Below, in pieces: positions 48,501 through 55,575 of a stretch of DNA of 64,000 bases. The notes under the pieces are model-generated. The model worked only from the letters and a program-made list of their open reading frames with translations. It ran no database searches and had not been told where the DNA came from. Each line of letters begins with the position of its first letter. The first letter of the stretch is position 1. Source of the stretch: Halichoerus grypus. Taxonomy: Eukaryota > Chordata > Mammalia > Carnivora > Phocidae. The stretch spans positions 91,073,313-91,137,312 of the forward strand of contig NC_135722.1 of the NCBI RefSeq assembly GCF_964656455.1, given 5' to 3'. Made by a program: the position numbers and the translations under genes.

Positions 48501-51500
48501 GAGGCCAAGATGGGGTGGCAGGCTCAGTGAATCACAAGAATGTCCATCTCCCTGGCAACCGTGCGCTGTGCCGAGTGACATAGTCACCGGGCCCGTCCAG
48601 CCCATCGGCGCCCCGCCTCTGCCTCGGAGGGAATAGCTTGAGCAGCGGGCTGGGCCAGCGCAGGGCCATTTGCTACCCCAGGGGAGGGCAAGAGGAGTTT
48701 CTTCTGTTCAGCTGAGGAAGACAGACACCTGGTGCCCCCTTCTCCCTCCGACCCCGGTGCTATAAAGGTGACCAAACATTTTCACTGTTATCAATCTGGG
48801 GAACCAAAGCAGAAGGTTCTGGTAAACAGAAACCCTTCCTACATCCATGGATACCGCGTCCTTGAGAATCTCTCCTCTTCACTCCTTTTAAACTCCTTTA
48901 TTTGCATACATAGGCACTAAGATTTTTTTTCAAGGGAGCAGACAGCAACGAACTGACATTTATAGGTGTTTGTGTTTTCACAAGTAGTAAGCATTTGGAA
49001 AATAATTTGGACAGATTACGAGGGTTGATATATGTAAAGTACTCGATCATTTTTTTTTTTAAAGGAAGAGCTATAAATTTATTACAGATACCCATTCAGG
49101 AATTCAGTGCGAAATCCTTTCATTTTAATTAAGAAACAGTGGGTTTATTTACATGTTTCAAGTTCGTTTAAAACATTTTAATTGGAGTGTATCCATCATT
49201 TAGAATAGTTTGGAAATACAGAACAGTGAACAAAAGAAAATAAATAATTCATTGTCCCCTCCACTGTGGTTACTATTTTGGTGTTTTCAGCCATAATGTT
49301 TTATGTCTTCTCCACATACTCAAGATTATACTGGCTATAAAATTTTGTATCATGATTTTAGTCATATCAGTTAACATTTGGTTAACATTCTTTTTATGGC
49401 TCTCTCTTCTATCATGTGGGTACACCACATTCCAGTATTTTATTCTTTTTAAAAGAAAAAACTGCCATCTTCCCTGAATGTGAATTCTGCTGCAGGTTAT
49501 AAAAGCTTTCTTTTTTTTTGGCCAGTCCTCATATGGATCTGTGAATGTCTCCTCTTTACTCCTGAACCAAGGATGTCCTGGACCAGCTCTGGGACCGGAC
49601 AACTCCTATACATTTTGGATTTTGACAATGAACTTAGACACATATTGGCTGAATGCAAGGATTACATTTTTACAGCTGTCTTCTTCTTTTTTTTTTAGAT
49701 TTTATTTATTTATTTGAGAGAGAGAGAGAGAGAGAGCACAAGCAGGGGGAAGGGCAGAAACAGATTCCCCACTGAGCGAGGAGCCGGAGGTGAGGCTCGA
49801 TCCCTGGACGCTGGGATCAAGACCTGAGCCGAAGGCAGACACTTAACCCACTGAGCCACCCGGGTGCTGCCCACAGCTGTCTTCTTGGTGCAGCATTTTG
49901 TGTGCCCATATTCAGTTGTAAAGTACTTCCAGCCTGTTAGGTTGACAGGAGTACACATCCAAAACTACAGAAGAAATAAAAGAAACCAACATCTGGAGGG
50001 CCCCAGTTTCAGGCTCTTTCTTTCCTCCAGACCTGGCCACTGACTCATGCCACCACCAGGTCCATCACGCACTCCCAATTTTTGGAGTCAAGTTTCGTGA
50101 CCCTGACCTGAAGCAAGGCAGGGTCAACAATGGAGAGCAAGGCCATGGAAATGGATGGAGCTCCATCCCCATATTGTCGAGGCGGCCTCCTCCTGGTGAC
50201 CGGTGTCAGCTGACCTTTACTGCTTTCCCTGCTCGCAGAAAAGCAAAACGTACTCACTGAAGAAGGCCAGACCCGGGGCACCTGGGTGGCTCAGTCTTTA
50301 AGCCGCTGCCTTCGCGGCTCAGATCATGATCCCGGGGTTCTGGGATCGAGCCCCGCATTGGGCTCCCTGCTCGGCGGAAAGCCTGCTTCTCCCTCTCCCA
50401 CTCCCCCTGCTTGTGTTCCCTCTCTCGCTGTTTACAATATCATAAATATCTCTCTGTCAATACAATATCACATATCTCTCTGTCAAATAAATAAATAAAA
50501 TATTAAAAGAAAAAGAAGAAGGCCAGACCCTGTAGAAATAGGATGTAGAAAGGAACATCCCCTGTGGTTTTGCACCCAGAGATAACCAGTCTTAACACTT
50601 TCATGCACATTCTTCCAGATTTTTTTCTATGAATATTAGCATTTATTTATTAATTTAGAAGTTAATCCATAATGTTCTGCAGTCTTCTTGCTTCACCGGT
50701 AAATATGTCTTGTACCCATGGATCTGTTTCTTGTTTTTCATAGAGCTCTATAAGACTACATGGGATAGGGGCGCCTGGGTGGCTAAGTCAGTTAAGTGGC
50801 TGCCTTTGGCTCAGGTCATGATCCCAGGGTCCTGGGATCGAGTCCCGCATCGGGCTCCCTGCTCAGCGGAGAGCCTGCTTCTCCCTCTCCCTCTGCCCGC
50901 CTCTCTGCCTACTTGTACTCTCTATGTCAAATAAATAAATAAAATCTTAAAAAAAAAAAAGACTACATGGAATAGATACACCATGGTTTATTTAAGGGAT
51001 CTGTGATGAAGAATACTATCGGTGCATTCTCTCCTCCCCTCATTTTATGATATTGTAAACAAAGTCCAACAACATTCTTAAAAGATTTTCTACAAAGCTG
51101 ACTTCTACAATATGAATTATGAATATGAGAAAGCGCTACCTCATTTACTAACAGAAAAAACTATTTTCAAAACTTCTATAAAAAAAGCCTTTACGCTTTT
51201 GTAACTTCCCTCTTGTTCGCCTTATATGTGTGTAAATCATCAAGTGTCTCAATGAGAAGTCTATGAGCTCCTTGAGGGTCCATAATTCTTCTGCATTTCC
51301 ACAAATTCTAGCACTGTAGTGGGCATAAAATAGAAAATAAACTATTTGTTAAAATAAGTTTATTTGTTATTGATAAATAGGAATAATAATTTATGATTAT
51401 AATAATTACAGAAAATTTTCCAATATCTGCTTACATGAATAGAATGTCCTTAAAGAGTTTTATGGTGATTCAATAATGTGATGACTGTTATTCTTAACAT

Positions 51501-54345
51501 TTAGATTGCATCTGAAAGCTGATTCTTTTTTAAATTGCTTTATTTCTTTTCATGCTTATTAAAGATAGATACTTAGGAAATAATGTGGAGATTATAGATG
51601 AGCAAAAAAAAAAAAAGTAAAATATAAAAGAAAATAAAGTCACCAACAGGCCACTCTGACTTTTTGGATGTATTCTACTCCATCAGCATGTGGAATGTTG
51701 ATGCTTGACAGAAGCTTCTAGACGTTTGCTCCATACTCAGTGAATGTCTGGTTTCGTTGAATCATTTCTCACTCTTGGGTTGGTGGGTTGTCTCCCTAGA
51801 AATGAGCTTTATGCCCTGCTGGCATCTCGGCTCATCTCTCTCTCTCTCTCCTTCCCTAGTTCTCTTTGCCATGAAGGAGGATAATGAGAAGGTGCCCACT
51901 TTGCTAACGGACTACATTTTAAAAGGTGAGAGCAGCCCCTGGGGCCCTTGGAGCGGGGGCTTCCCGGGGTCCCCTCCCCCAGGCCTGCCGTTGAAGGGCT
52001 GGGAGGCCGCTCTGCTCCGCAGCCTTCCCAGAGCGTCCTTCCACCCAGACTGTGCAGGGCACACAGGGCCAGGGGCCGCCGGTGGGCGATTGTGAGGCCC
52101 TCACAGGAATGGGGTTTTGTCCTTGCATGTTGCCAGGAGGCAGGAGAAGGAGATTCCTTCACCCTGGAGTCACCAGAGCGCCTCCACATTAGAGCAGTGG
52201 AACCAGATTGTGAAAGTTCTGGAGAGTTCAGGCTATTCCGTGGGGAAAAACCAGAGCCCCAGGCTACGTGTACTAGTCTCAGCTGCTTGAAGTCATGCCT
52301 AGCTACATCCTTTCCTGACTTTTGTTTTATCTTTTATTAAGGAAACTGTTAACATATATGAGTCGAGTGACTGGAATAATGAACTCTCATGTACTCATCC
52401 TGCTTCAGTGATCATTGATTCATGGCTGATCTTTTTTCACTTACACCCTTACCCAGCTTCTCCCCTCCATATTGTTTTGAAGCAAATCCCAACCATCAGT
52501 TTTCTTAATCTATAAGTATTTCAGTGTACATTTCTAAAACATAAGAACTCTTTACAAAAAATCCTAACCACAATATCGTTATCACAACTAGAAAAATAAA
52601 AAATGTCTCAATATCTTTGACTATCCAATCAGTGCTCACATTTCCCTGTTACATTTTCTCAGTCTGTTTGAATCAGGATCCAGTGAAAGCCCATTCATTG
52701 CAATTGGATAATATGTCTCCTAAATCTCTTTATATATATATATGTTCCCTTTCCTTTCCTCTCGTTCCTTGAAATTTATTTCTTGGAGAAACCAGGTTGT
52801 TTGCCCCATAGAATTTCCTTGTTTCGGCTTCCGCCAGTCAGTTGTGTCCCCATGGTTTAATTTAATATGTTCTTCCATTTTTTTTTAAAGATTTTATTTA
52901 TTTATTTGACAGAGAGAGACACAGCGAGAGAGGGAACGCAAGCAGGGGGAGTGGGAGAGGGAGAAGCAGGCTTCCCAAAGAGCAGGGAGCCCGATGCGGG
53001 GCTCAATCCCAGGACCCTGGGATCATGACCTGAGCCGAAGGCAGACGCTTAACGACTGAGCCACCCAGGCGCCCCTGTTCTTCCATTTTTTGTATTTCTT
53101 GTTAGCTGGCAGAGCTAGAGGCTGGATCAGACTCATTCTCAAATCTTTTGATAAGCATTACACGATCAGTGGTGCTAAACTTCCATTAAGAGACACATAT
53201 TCTCTGGTTGTCTTTCTTTTTGTGACGTCAATATCTGTATTAGTCTGCTCAGGCTGCTACAACAAAATACCGGGGGGGGGGGGCGGGGAGGGGACGGGCT
53301 TCAACAACAGAAAGGTATTTTCTCACGGTTTCAGAGGCTAGAAGTCCATGATCAAGATGCCAGCAAATCCAGTTCCTAGCAAGGGCTCTCTTCTTGGCTT
53401 GTAGACAGCCACCTTCTTGCTATGTCCTCACGTGGCCTCCCTCTCCTGTGTGCACGTGAAGGGAGAGAATGCTAGGGCTCTCTGGTGTCTCCTTTTATAA
53501 GGACACTAATTCTATCAGAGCAGAGCCCCGTGCTATGACTCATTTAACCTTACCTCCTTAGAGGCTCCATCTCCAAATACAGCTGCACATGGGGCGCCCC
53601 GGACATTCAGGCCATAACAATATCCACTGCTGGTCATCCGTTGTCTGGCTTCTTGATTTCATTCAGCTTTGCCCCACATGCACACACGACGTTGGGTACG
53701 GTTCCAGTAGGCTTGTGGATCTCGGTTAAGAACCTCTGGGTGGTATTGTTTCCATAAGGATCAGAAAGATTAGTCTTAAATTTCAGCAGGAGGACTTCAG
53801 GCTAAACATAGGGAAGAACTTCTGCCTCTTAAAGGCTTTCAAAGCCAATTTCTCAAAGGAGGTCTGTGGAAATGGGTTCGGTAAGTCTGGGAGCCCGAGG
53901 GCTGGACCCCTTTCCCCACCGTGATCCACGGAAATGTCAGTGAATTCATAAAACTAGTTAACATTTACTGAGCGCTTTCTATTTGCTTCTGAACAACCCT
54001 GTGGGGTAGGCAGAAGCACCATCTATTGTACACATGGAGGAGCGAGCGCAGAGAGGTGGAGCGATTTCCCCAAGGTCGTAGAATTAGCACAGGCCGGATC
54101 CAGGGTTTGAACCCAGGCACACAAGCATCCGAGACCTAATCAGCGCACCAGACGGGCCACCTCCCATCGTCTCATCCTTCTTCCGGAAGGAAGACGCAGT
54201 TATTCCTGGGTCCTGGGGGGCGGCTCTCTGCTCAGGATAGGACCGCCTCTTGGCCGGGGCCACCCTGGGCTGGCAGGTCCTGACCCACGCTGTGCTTTGA
54301 CTTCTCTCCTCTCGCCTTCTCTTTGCAGTGCTCTGCCCCACCTAA
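16151..54345 (+). CDS. FEZ1: FEZ1, fasciculation and elongation protein zeta-1, 392 aa, nine coding exons
   Basis: Join 16151-16461, 25056-25155, 40505-40591, 42477-42645, 45522-45793, 46758-46838, 47944-48019, 51860-51925, 54329-54345. Every junction is GT-AG and phases agree, giving 392 codons and a TAA stop; this equals the human FEZ1 length. FEZ1 (UNC-76 family) is a cytosolic adaptor that links kinesin-1 heavy chain to cargoes such as syntaxin-1/Munc18 carriers and acts in axon outgrowth; it is a PKC-zeta partner. Seen in the protein: N-terminal region with Ser58 in the FKSMEDL context (the site reported for MARK-type kinases), acidic runs near residues 95-104, 139-144 and 182-195, and a charged coiled coil at about 228-297 (exon 6) that carries most known partner contacts. 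The start has A at -3 and G at +4. Residue 133 is Ser, where human has Cys. No frameshift or early stop. Confidence 0.97.
17196..17389 (-). mobile_element. CAN SINE
   Basis: Reversed tail TTTTTTAAAGATTTTATTTA, ends GAGCCACCCAGGTACCCC. Confidence 0.93.
17667..17726. repeat. 60-bp segment, copy 2 of a dispersed duplication
   Basis: One mismatch against 13960-14019, same orientation, 3707 bases apart; exon 2 lies between the copies. Confidence 0.9.
17870..18113 (-). mobile_element. CAN SINE with internal 12-bp tandem expansion
   Basis: Full element lengthened by five tandem copies of GATGCGGGGCTC (17983-18042), where other copies have one. Confidence 0.95.
18335..18445 (+). mobile_element. L2 3' end fragment
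   Basis: CATTCACTATTATATCCCCA followed by TTTTTTGAATGAAATACTGA resembles the L2 tail. Confidence 0.55.
18740..18860 (+). mobile_element. MIR fragment
   Basis: AACTCACTGTGTGACCTTGT and CTAGTCACTTAACTCTAGTC are MIR core sequence. Confidence 0.75.
18947..19168 (-). mobile_element. CAN SINE
   Basis: Target-site duplication TGAAAATGACATTTTA at 18931-18946 and 19169-19184; long AT-rich reversed tail. Confidence 0.95.
19290..19450. promoter_or_regulatory. Possible intronic regulatory element
   Basis: Repeat-free block with TTAATTACC, AGGCCACTC and AGATCAAAGG (TCF/LEF-like), of the sort seen in conserved non-coding elements. Judged only by composition and motifs. Confidence 0.25.
19807..20008 (+). 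mobile_element. CAN SINE
   Basis: GGGGGCACCTGGGTGGCTCAG start; flanks AAAAGCTGTG and AAAAACTGTG are an approximate target-site duplication. Confidence 0.93.
20469..20590 (+). mobile_element. Short tRNA-derived SINE without CT-rich middle
   Basis: GGTTGCGCCTGTCTGGCTCG, GGGTTGTGAGTTCTAGCCCC and a TAAATAAGTAAAAAC tail. The A- and B-box-like parts of the tRNA head are visible. An older or different carnivore SINE type. Confidence 0.8.
21018..21100. repeat. GT/GC dinucleotide tract
   Basis: About 80 bases of alternating purine-pyrimidine (GTGT with GTGC and one GTAT interruption), a Z-DNA-capable tract. Confidence 0.92.
21930..22175 (+). mobile_element. MIR, nearly full length
   Basis: ATGTGGTTAGGAATATAGGC, TTTCAAATCCCACCTCTGCA, GTGTGAACTTGGACAAGTTA and a GTTGTGAGGCATGAATGA end in order. 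Confidence 0.85.
22560..22960. promoter_or_regulatory. Possible conserved intronic enhancer
   Basis: Repeat-free, with clustered homeodomain-like sites: GGATTAATGAAGCTCTAATG, GGATTATC and TCTAATGAAC within about 120 bases (22819-22940). Inference from motif density only. Confidence 0.3.
23681..23876 (-). mobile_element. CAN SINE
   Basis: Exact target-site duplication TGTTAGAGGGTATT at 23667-23680 and 23877-23890. Confidence 0.96.
24172..24203. repeat. ATCT tetranucleotide microsatellite
   Basis: TCTATCTATCTA, one shortened unit, then about five further ATCT units. Confidence 0.9.
24269..24460 (-). mobile_element. CAN SINE, first of a double insertion
   Basis: Flanked by AACATGGGTATTT (24256-24268) and AACATGGGCATTT (24461-24473). 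Confidence 0.95.
24477..24667 (-). mobile_element. CAN SINE, second of a double insertion
   Basis: Lies between 24455-24476 and 24668-24689, identical 22-base stretches that contain AACATGGGCATTTCTT plus the last six bases of the first SINE. So it inserted after the first, in the same orientation. Confidence 0.93.
25056..25155 (+). CDS. FEZ1: FEZ1 exon 3: residues 104-137
   Basis: 100 nt between TTTACAG and GAG/GTACCT. It begins with one base finishing Glu104, then encodes VWDAL through NSSDIE. The tryptophan- and proline-containing segment is near identical to the family. Codon 133 (25141-25143) is AGC, Ser; human has Cys there. It ends in phase 0. Confidence 0.96.
27060..27271 (-). mobile_element. 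CAN SINE
   Basis: Target-site duplication ACACATGTACATAGTCTT at 27042-27059 and 27272-27289. Confidence 0.96.
27836..28041 (+). mobile_element. CAN SINE
   Basis: GGGGTGCCTGGGTGGCTTAG start; CAGACATTC flanks both ends. Confidence 0.94.
30040..30241 (-). mobile_element. CAN SINE
   Basis: Target-site duplication TGTCTGATATATG at 30027-30039 and 30242-30254. Confidence 0.96.
30515..30549. repeat. GT dinucleotide microsatellite
   Basis: Seventeen or so pure GT units inside L1 sequence. Confidence 0.92.
30763..31096 (+). mobile_element. TcMar-Tigger-type (MER2-like) DNA transposon
   Basis: TGACCCTTGAACAACACAGG at the left and GTCATTGTTCGAGGGTCA at the right are terminal inverted repeats. The inside (CTCTTCCTTATGATTTTCTT, CTTACTTTATTGTAAGAATA, AGTTAAGTTTTGGTGGAGTC) follows the MER2/Tigger consensus. 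Non-autonomous. Confidence 0.85.
31646..31806. repeat. Two-copy tandem duplication of about 80 bp in L1
   Basis: CAGTTGATTTTGGTA to GAAGTATTGACC occurs twice, with a period of 77-81 bases and several differences. Confidence 0.85.
32170..32545 (-). mobile_element. MaLR LTR, antisense
   Basis: TCTTAGTCCATCCAGGCTGC, GTGGCTTATAAACAACAGAA and ATCCCATTCATGAGGACTCT in the order of a reversed MaLR LTR. No coding sequence. Confidence 0.75.
33219..33315 (-). mobile_element. Short tRNA-derived SINE
   Basis: TAAGCTCTACACCCAACATG, GGGCTTGAACTCACGACCCT and CCAGCCAGGTGCCCC; same type as the one at 20469. Confidence 0.8.
33838..34035 (-). mobile_element. CAN SINE
   Basis: Flanks TGTCTTTGTTTA and TGTCTTTATGTTTA form an approximate target-site duplication. 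Confidence 0.94.
34331..34530 (-). mobile_element. CAN SINE, first of a double insertion
   Basis: Flanked by TCTTCCATTGGATTTT at 34315-34330 and 34531-34546. Low divergence from the arctoid-type consensus. Confidence 0.96.
34548..34749 (-). mobile_element. CAN SINE, second of a double insertion
   Basis: Flanked by CCCTCTTCCATTGGATTTTA at 34528-34547 and 34750-34769; the duplication includes three bases of the neighbouring SINE, so this insertion came second. Confidence 0.95.
36167..36377. repeat. 211-bp direct duplication, copy 1
   Basis: Identical over its full length to 37613-37823, same orientation, 1446 bases apart. Similarity stops sharply at both edges. Confidence 0.95.
36543..36722 (+). 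mobile_element. CAN SINE
   Basis: GGGCACCTGGGTGGCTCAG start, short CT-rich part, AATAAATAAAATC tail. Confidence 0.92.
37613..37823. repeat. 211-bp direct duplication, copy 2
   Basis: Identical to 36167-36377. No target-site duplication is visible around it. Confidence 0.95.
38202..38221. repeat. Short GT microsatellite
   Basis: About ten GT units. Confidence 0.85.
40505..40591 (+). CDS. FEZ1: FEZ1 exon 4: residues 138-166
   Basis: 87 nt, phase 0 at both ends, between a C-only polypyrimidine tract ending TTCAG and a CAG/GTATGA donor. It encodes [12 protein letters not shown]... through LLTADQ, an acidic, probably disordered linker. Because it is a multiple of three in phase 0, skipping would remove 29 residues without a frameshift. 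Confidence 0.96.
40592..42476 (+). other. FEZ1 intron 4
   Basis: 1.9 kb of apparently unique sequence; I see no SINE or recognisable repeat in it. Confidence 0.7.
42477..42645 (+). CDS. FEZ1: FEZ1 exon 5: residues 167-222 plus 1 nt
   Basis: 169 nt between CTTCTTCAG and GAAG/GTGAGG. It encodes [20 protein letters not shown], a further Glu/Asp run to about residue 195, then [19 protein letters not shown] and NNNWSYE. This is the highly acidic block before the coiled coil. The codon for Gly223 is split across the next junction. Confidence 0.96.
42945..43110 (+). mobile_element. MIR
   Basis: GCTCTCTATGTGCCAGACCC, CATCATCTCATTTCATCCCC and GCTAAGTGACTTGTTTGATG in MIR order. Confidence 0.8.
43656..43850 (-). 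mobile_element. CAN SINE
   Basis: Reversed T-rich tail, ends GAGCCACCCAGGCATCC; flanks AATCCACACTCTT and AATCCACGCTCTT. Confidence 0.94.
44531..44634 (-). mobile_element. Short tRNA-derived SINE
   Basis: TTAAGTAGGCTCCCTGCCCA, GGGCTTGAACTCATAACC and GGACTGAGCCCACCAGACGC; the flanks CCCCCCAATCTATT repeat on both sides. Confidence 0.82.
45076..45267 (-). mobile_element. CAN SINE, 254 bp upstream of exon 6
   Basis: Target-site duplication GTCCATGCACATTTTT at 45060-45075 and 45268-45283. Confidence 0.96.
45522..45793 (+). CDS. FEZ1: FEZ1 exon 6: residues 223-313, coiled-coil exon
   Basis: 272 nt between CCCCCTGCAG and AAG/GTAGGT. It encodes [19 protein letters not shown], then a charged heptad-like helix ([31 protein letters not shown]) to NQMPLK. 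Family knowledge places most protein-partner binding in this C-terminal coiled coil. The exon is GC-rich compared with the surrounding intron. Confidence 0.97.
46758..46838 (+). CDS. FEZ1: FEZ1 exon 7: residues 314-340
   Basis: 81 nt, phase 0 at both ends, between TCTCCCCAG and CAG/GTACAA. It encodes [20 protein letters not shown]... to TDKQ. Being a multiple of three, it could be skipped in frame. Confidence 0.96.
47015..47037. repeat. TTTTG pentanucleotide repeat
   Basis: Four to five TTTTG units. Confidence 0.85.
47220..47345 (+). mobile_element. MIR fragment
   Basis: ATCTAATCCAGTCCCCTCAT, GTGAGAACTAAGATCCGGAG and CACACCGCTAGGGGCAGAAC resemble the MIR core. Confidence 0.65.
47944..48019 (+). 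CDS. FEZ1: FEZ1 exon 8: residues 341-365 plus 1 nt
   Basis: 76 nt between TTTATCTCGTAG and AACA/GTGAGT. It encodes [20 protein letters not shown] through QMLTN. The acceptor carries a G at -4 of the AG side (TCGTAG), slightly unusual. Codon 366 (Ile) is split with exon 9. Confidence 0.95.
49686..49872 (-). mobile_element. CAN SINE
   Basis: Target-site duplication ACAGCTGTCTTCTT at 49672-49685 and 49873-49886. Confidence 0.96.
50275..50514 (+). mobile_element. CAN SINE with duplicated 3' segment
   Basis: Target-site duplication GAAGAAGGCCAGACCC at 50259-50274 and 50515-50530. The part ending TCTCTCTGTCAA is present twice, each preceded by ACAATATCA. Confidence 0.95.
50768..50959 (+). mobile_element. 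CAN SINE
   Basis: Target-site duplication AGACTACATGGGATA at 50753-50767 and, with one change, 50960-50974. Confidence 0.96.
51245..51360 (+). mobile_element. L2 3' end fragment
   Basis: TATGAGCTCCTTGAGGGTCC, TTCTAGCACTGTAGTGGGCA and AATAAACTATTTGTT resemble the L2 tail. Confidence 0.7.
51860..51925 (+). CDS. FEZ1: FEZ1 exon 9: residues 366-387 plus 1 nt
   Basis: 66 nt between a long CT tract ending CTTCCCTAG and AAAAG/GTGAGA. It encodes (I)[19 protein letters not shown] then LK. It ends with the first base of the Val388 codon. Confidence 0.95.
52320..52740 (-). mobile_element. Old L1 3' region
   Basis: CATGTACTCATCCTGCTTCA, AGCAAATCCCAACCATCAGT, AATCAGGATCCAGTGAAAGC and the following poly-TA run are L1M-type 3' sequence; orientation less certain. 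Confidence 0.6.
52885..53075 (-). mobile_element. CAN SINE
   Basis: Target-site duplication TGTTCTTCCATTTTTT at 52869-52884 and 53076-53091. Confidence 0.96.
53235..53625 (-). mobile_element. MaLR LTR, antisense, with poly-G interruption
   Basis: TGTATTAGTCTGCTCAGGCT, CAACAAAATAC, CTTTTATAAGGACACTAATT and GGACATTCAGGCCATAAC follow a reversed MaLR LTR. The usual CATAGACTGGG segment is replaced by a G-rich run (53272-53298). Confidence 0.78.
53945..54120 (+). mobile_element. MIR
   Basis: ACATTTACTGAGCGCTTTCT, GAGAGGTGGAGCGATTTCCC and GGATCCAGGGTTTGAACCCA in MIR order. Confidence 0.8.
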
Positions 54346-54690
54346 CCTTGCCCTCAGGGGCAGTCTTGCCGCGGAGGTCACAGAGCAAGAGTCATTCCAT
54401 CCCAGGGACTGCATGACACCACGTAACCTCCGACGTGTATTTAAACGTGTATAGCTTAACCTGGATTAAACATGAGCAAGCGCGCGGGGTCCTTTGCTGT
54501 TGGCTTCTAGTCCTAGTGATCATTGGATGCATGACCGAGGGGCAGGGCTGGTGAGGCGCCTCTCGGCCCCGCCCGGGGGGGAAGGCGGGAAGGCGGGAGC
54601 TCTCACCGCTCACGATGTAGCCTGGCTCCAGCCCTCGAAAACAGCTTACCCTCTAAGACTAATTTTGAAATAAACCTTCATTTAATTAAT
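54329..54690 (+). CDS. FEZ1: FEZ1 exon 10: residues 388-392, stop and 3' UTR
   Basis: The acceptor TTCTCTTTGCAG ends at 54328. Coding 54329-54345 gives VLCPT then TAA, the conserved FEZ1 C-terminus. The 3' UTR of roughly 345 nt runs to the AATAAA at 54669-54674; the cleavage point near 54690 is inferred. Confidence 0.93.
54669..54674 (+). terminator. FEZ1: FEZ1 poly(A) signal AATAAA
   Basis: Canonical AATAAA in GAAATAAACC, followed 30-45 bases later by a GT-rich stretch (GGAGTGTGGTCTGTC) fitting a downstream element. The distance from the stop codon gives a short 3' UTR, as is known for FEZ1. Confidence 0.85.
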
Positions 54691-55372
54691 ATTCTTCATG
54701 TGCCCCGGAGTGTGGTCTGTCATACCTGGAGAGAGAAAGGCTGCGGAGCTGCCTTTGTGAGACGTCCCGGGGCCTACGGCAGATGGCCGGGCATGGAGGG
54801 ACCCGAGCGTGGGCCCCCCGCCGTGGGCCGTGGGGGCGCTGCACGGGGTACAGTCAGAAGGAGCAGGCCATCCACAGACCCCCAAGATCTCGCTGCTTGG
54901 CAACTGTAAAGGGAGCTGCGCAATGTGTTCTAGGAACTACTGATGGGGAGTGTCAGACCAGCGGGGGAGGGGGAAGTTAGCAGAGAAGTGAGTCTCGAGG
55001 TGCAGCCCGTGCCTCCCGCTGAGATGGCCACACTGGCCCTTGCCAGACCCTCCACGGGGACCCCGAGGCTCGGGGGCTGGAGGGAGTCAGCTCTGCTAGC
55101 AAGCCCAGCTTGGGGGATCGCGGCCATTGCCCCAACGCCCCAGTGACCTTGGGGAATGGTGTCCTGTGGCCGTGCGCGCCCTCCCCTGCCCTTCCGGCAG
55201 CCCCAGAGGTCCGAATTCTGGGTGCTTTGCTGCTCCCAGGACCAGCAGGTGACTGTTGTCCTCACACCTGGATGCTGCCTTGATTTCAACATAGCCGGAG
55301 CTCGGAACTCGCTTGGCTTCCATCTTCTGGCTTGAATGACAAGAGCCCCATGAATTCCCACAACCCCATCTT

Positions 55373-55560
55373 TTTTTTTTTTTAAGATTTTATTTATTTA
55401 TTTGACACACAGAGAGAGAGAACAAGCAAGGGGAAAGGCAGAGGGAGAAGCAGGCTCCCCACTGAGCAAGGAGCCCGATGCGGGGCTTGATCCCAGGACC
55501 CTGGGACCATGACCTGAACTGAAGGCAGACGCTTAACGACTGAGCCACCCAGGCGCCCCT
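55373..55560 (-). mobile_element. CAN SINE
   Basis: Flanks CACAACCCCATCTT and CACAGCCCCATCTT (55562-55575) are the target-site duplication. Confidence 0.95.
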
Positions 55561-55575
55561 CCACAGCCCCATCTT

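Larger units (their letters stand above)
48020..51859 (+). other. FEZ1 intron 8
   Basis: 3.8 kb. Unique DNA to about 49.1 kb, then AT-rich probable old LINE debris, SINEs at 49686 (minus), 50275 and 50768 (plus), an L2 3' end (51245-51360), AT-rich sequence and a long CT tract running into the exon 9 acceptor. Confidence 0.75.
51926..54328 (+). other. FEZ1 intron 9
   Basis: 2.4 kb. Old L1 3' sequence (about 52320-52740), a SINE (52885), a MaLR LTR carrying a G12 run (53235-53625) and a MIR (53945-54120). Confidence 0.75.

Noticed and set aside
53223..53230. Perfect CRE palindrome TGACGTCA in intron 9
   Set aside because: An isolated 8-mer beside an LTR is expected by chance in a window this size.
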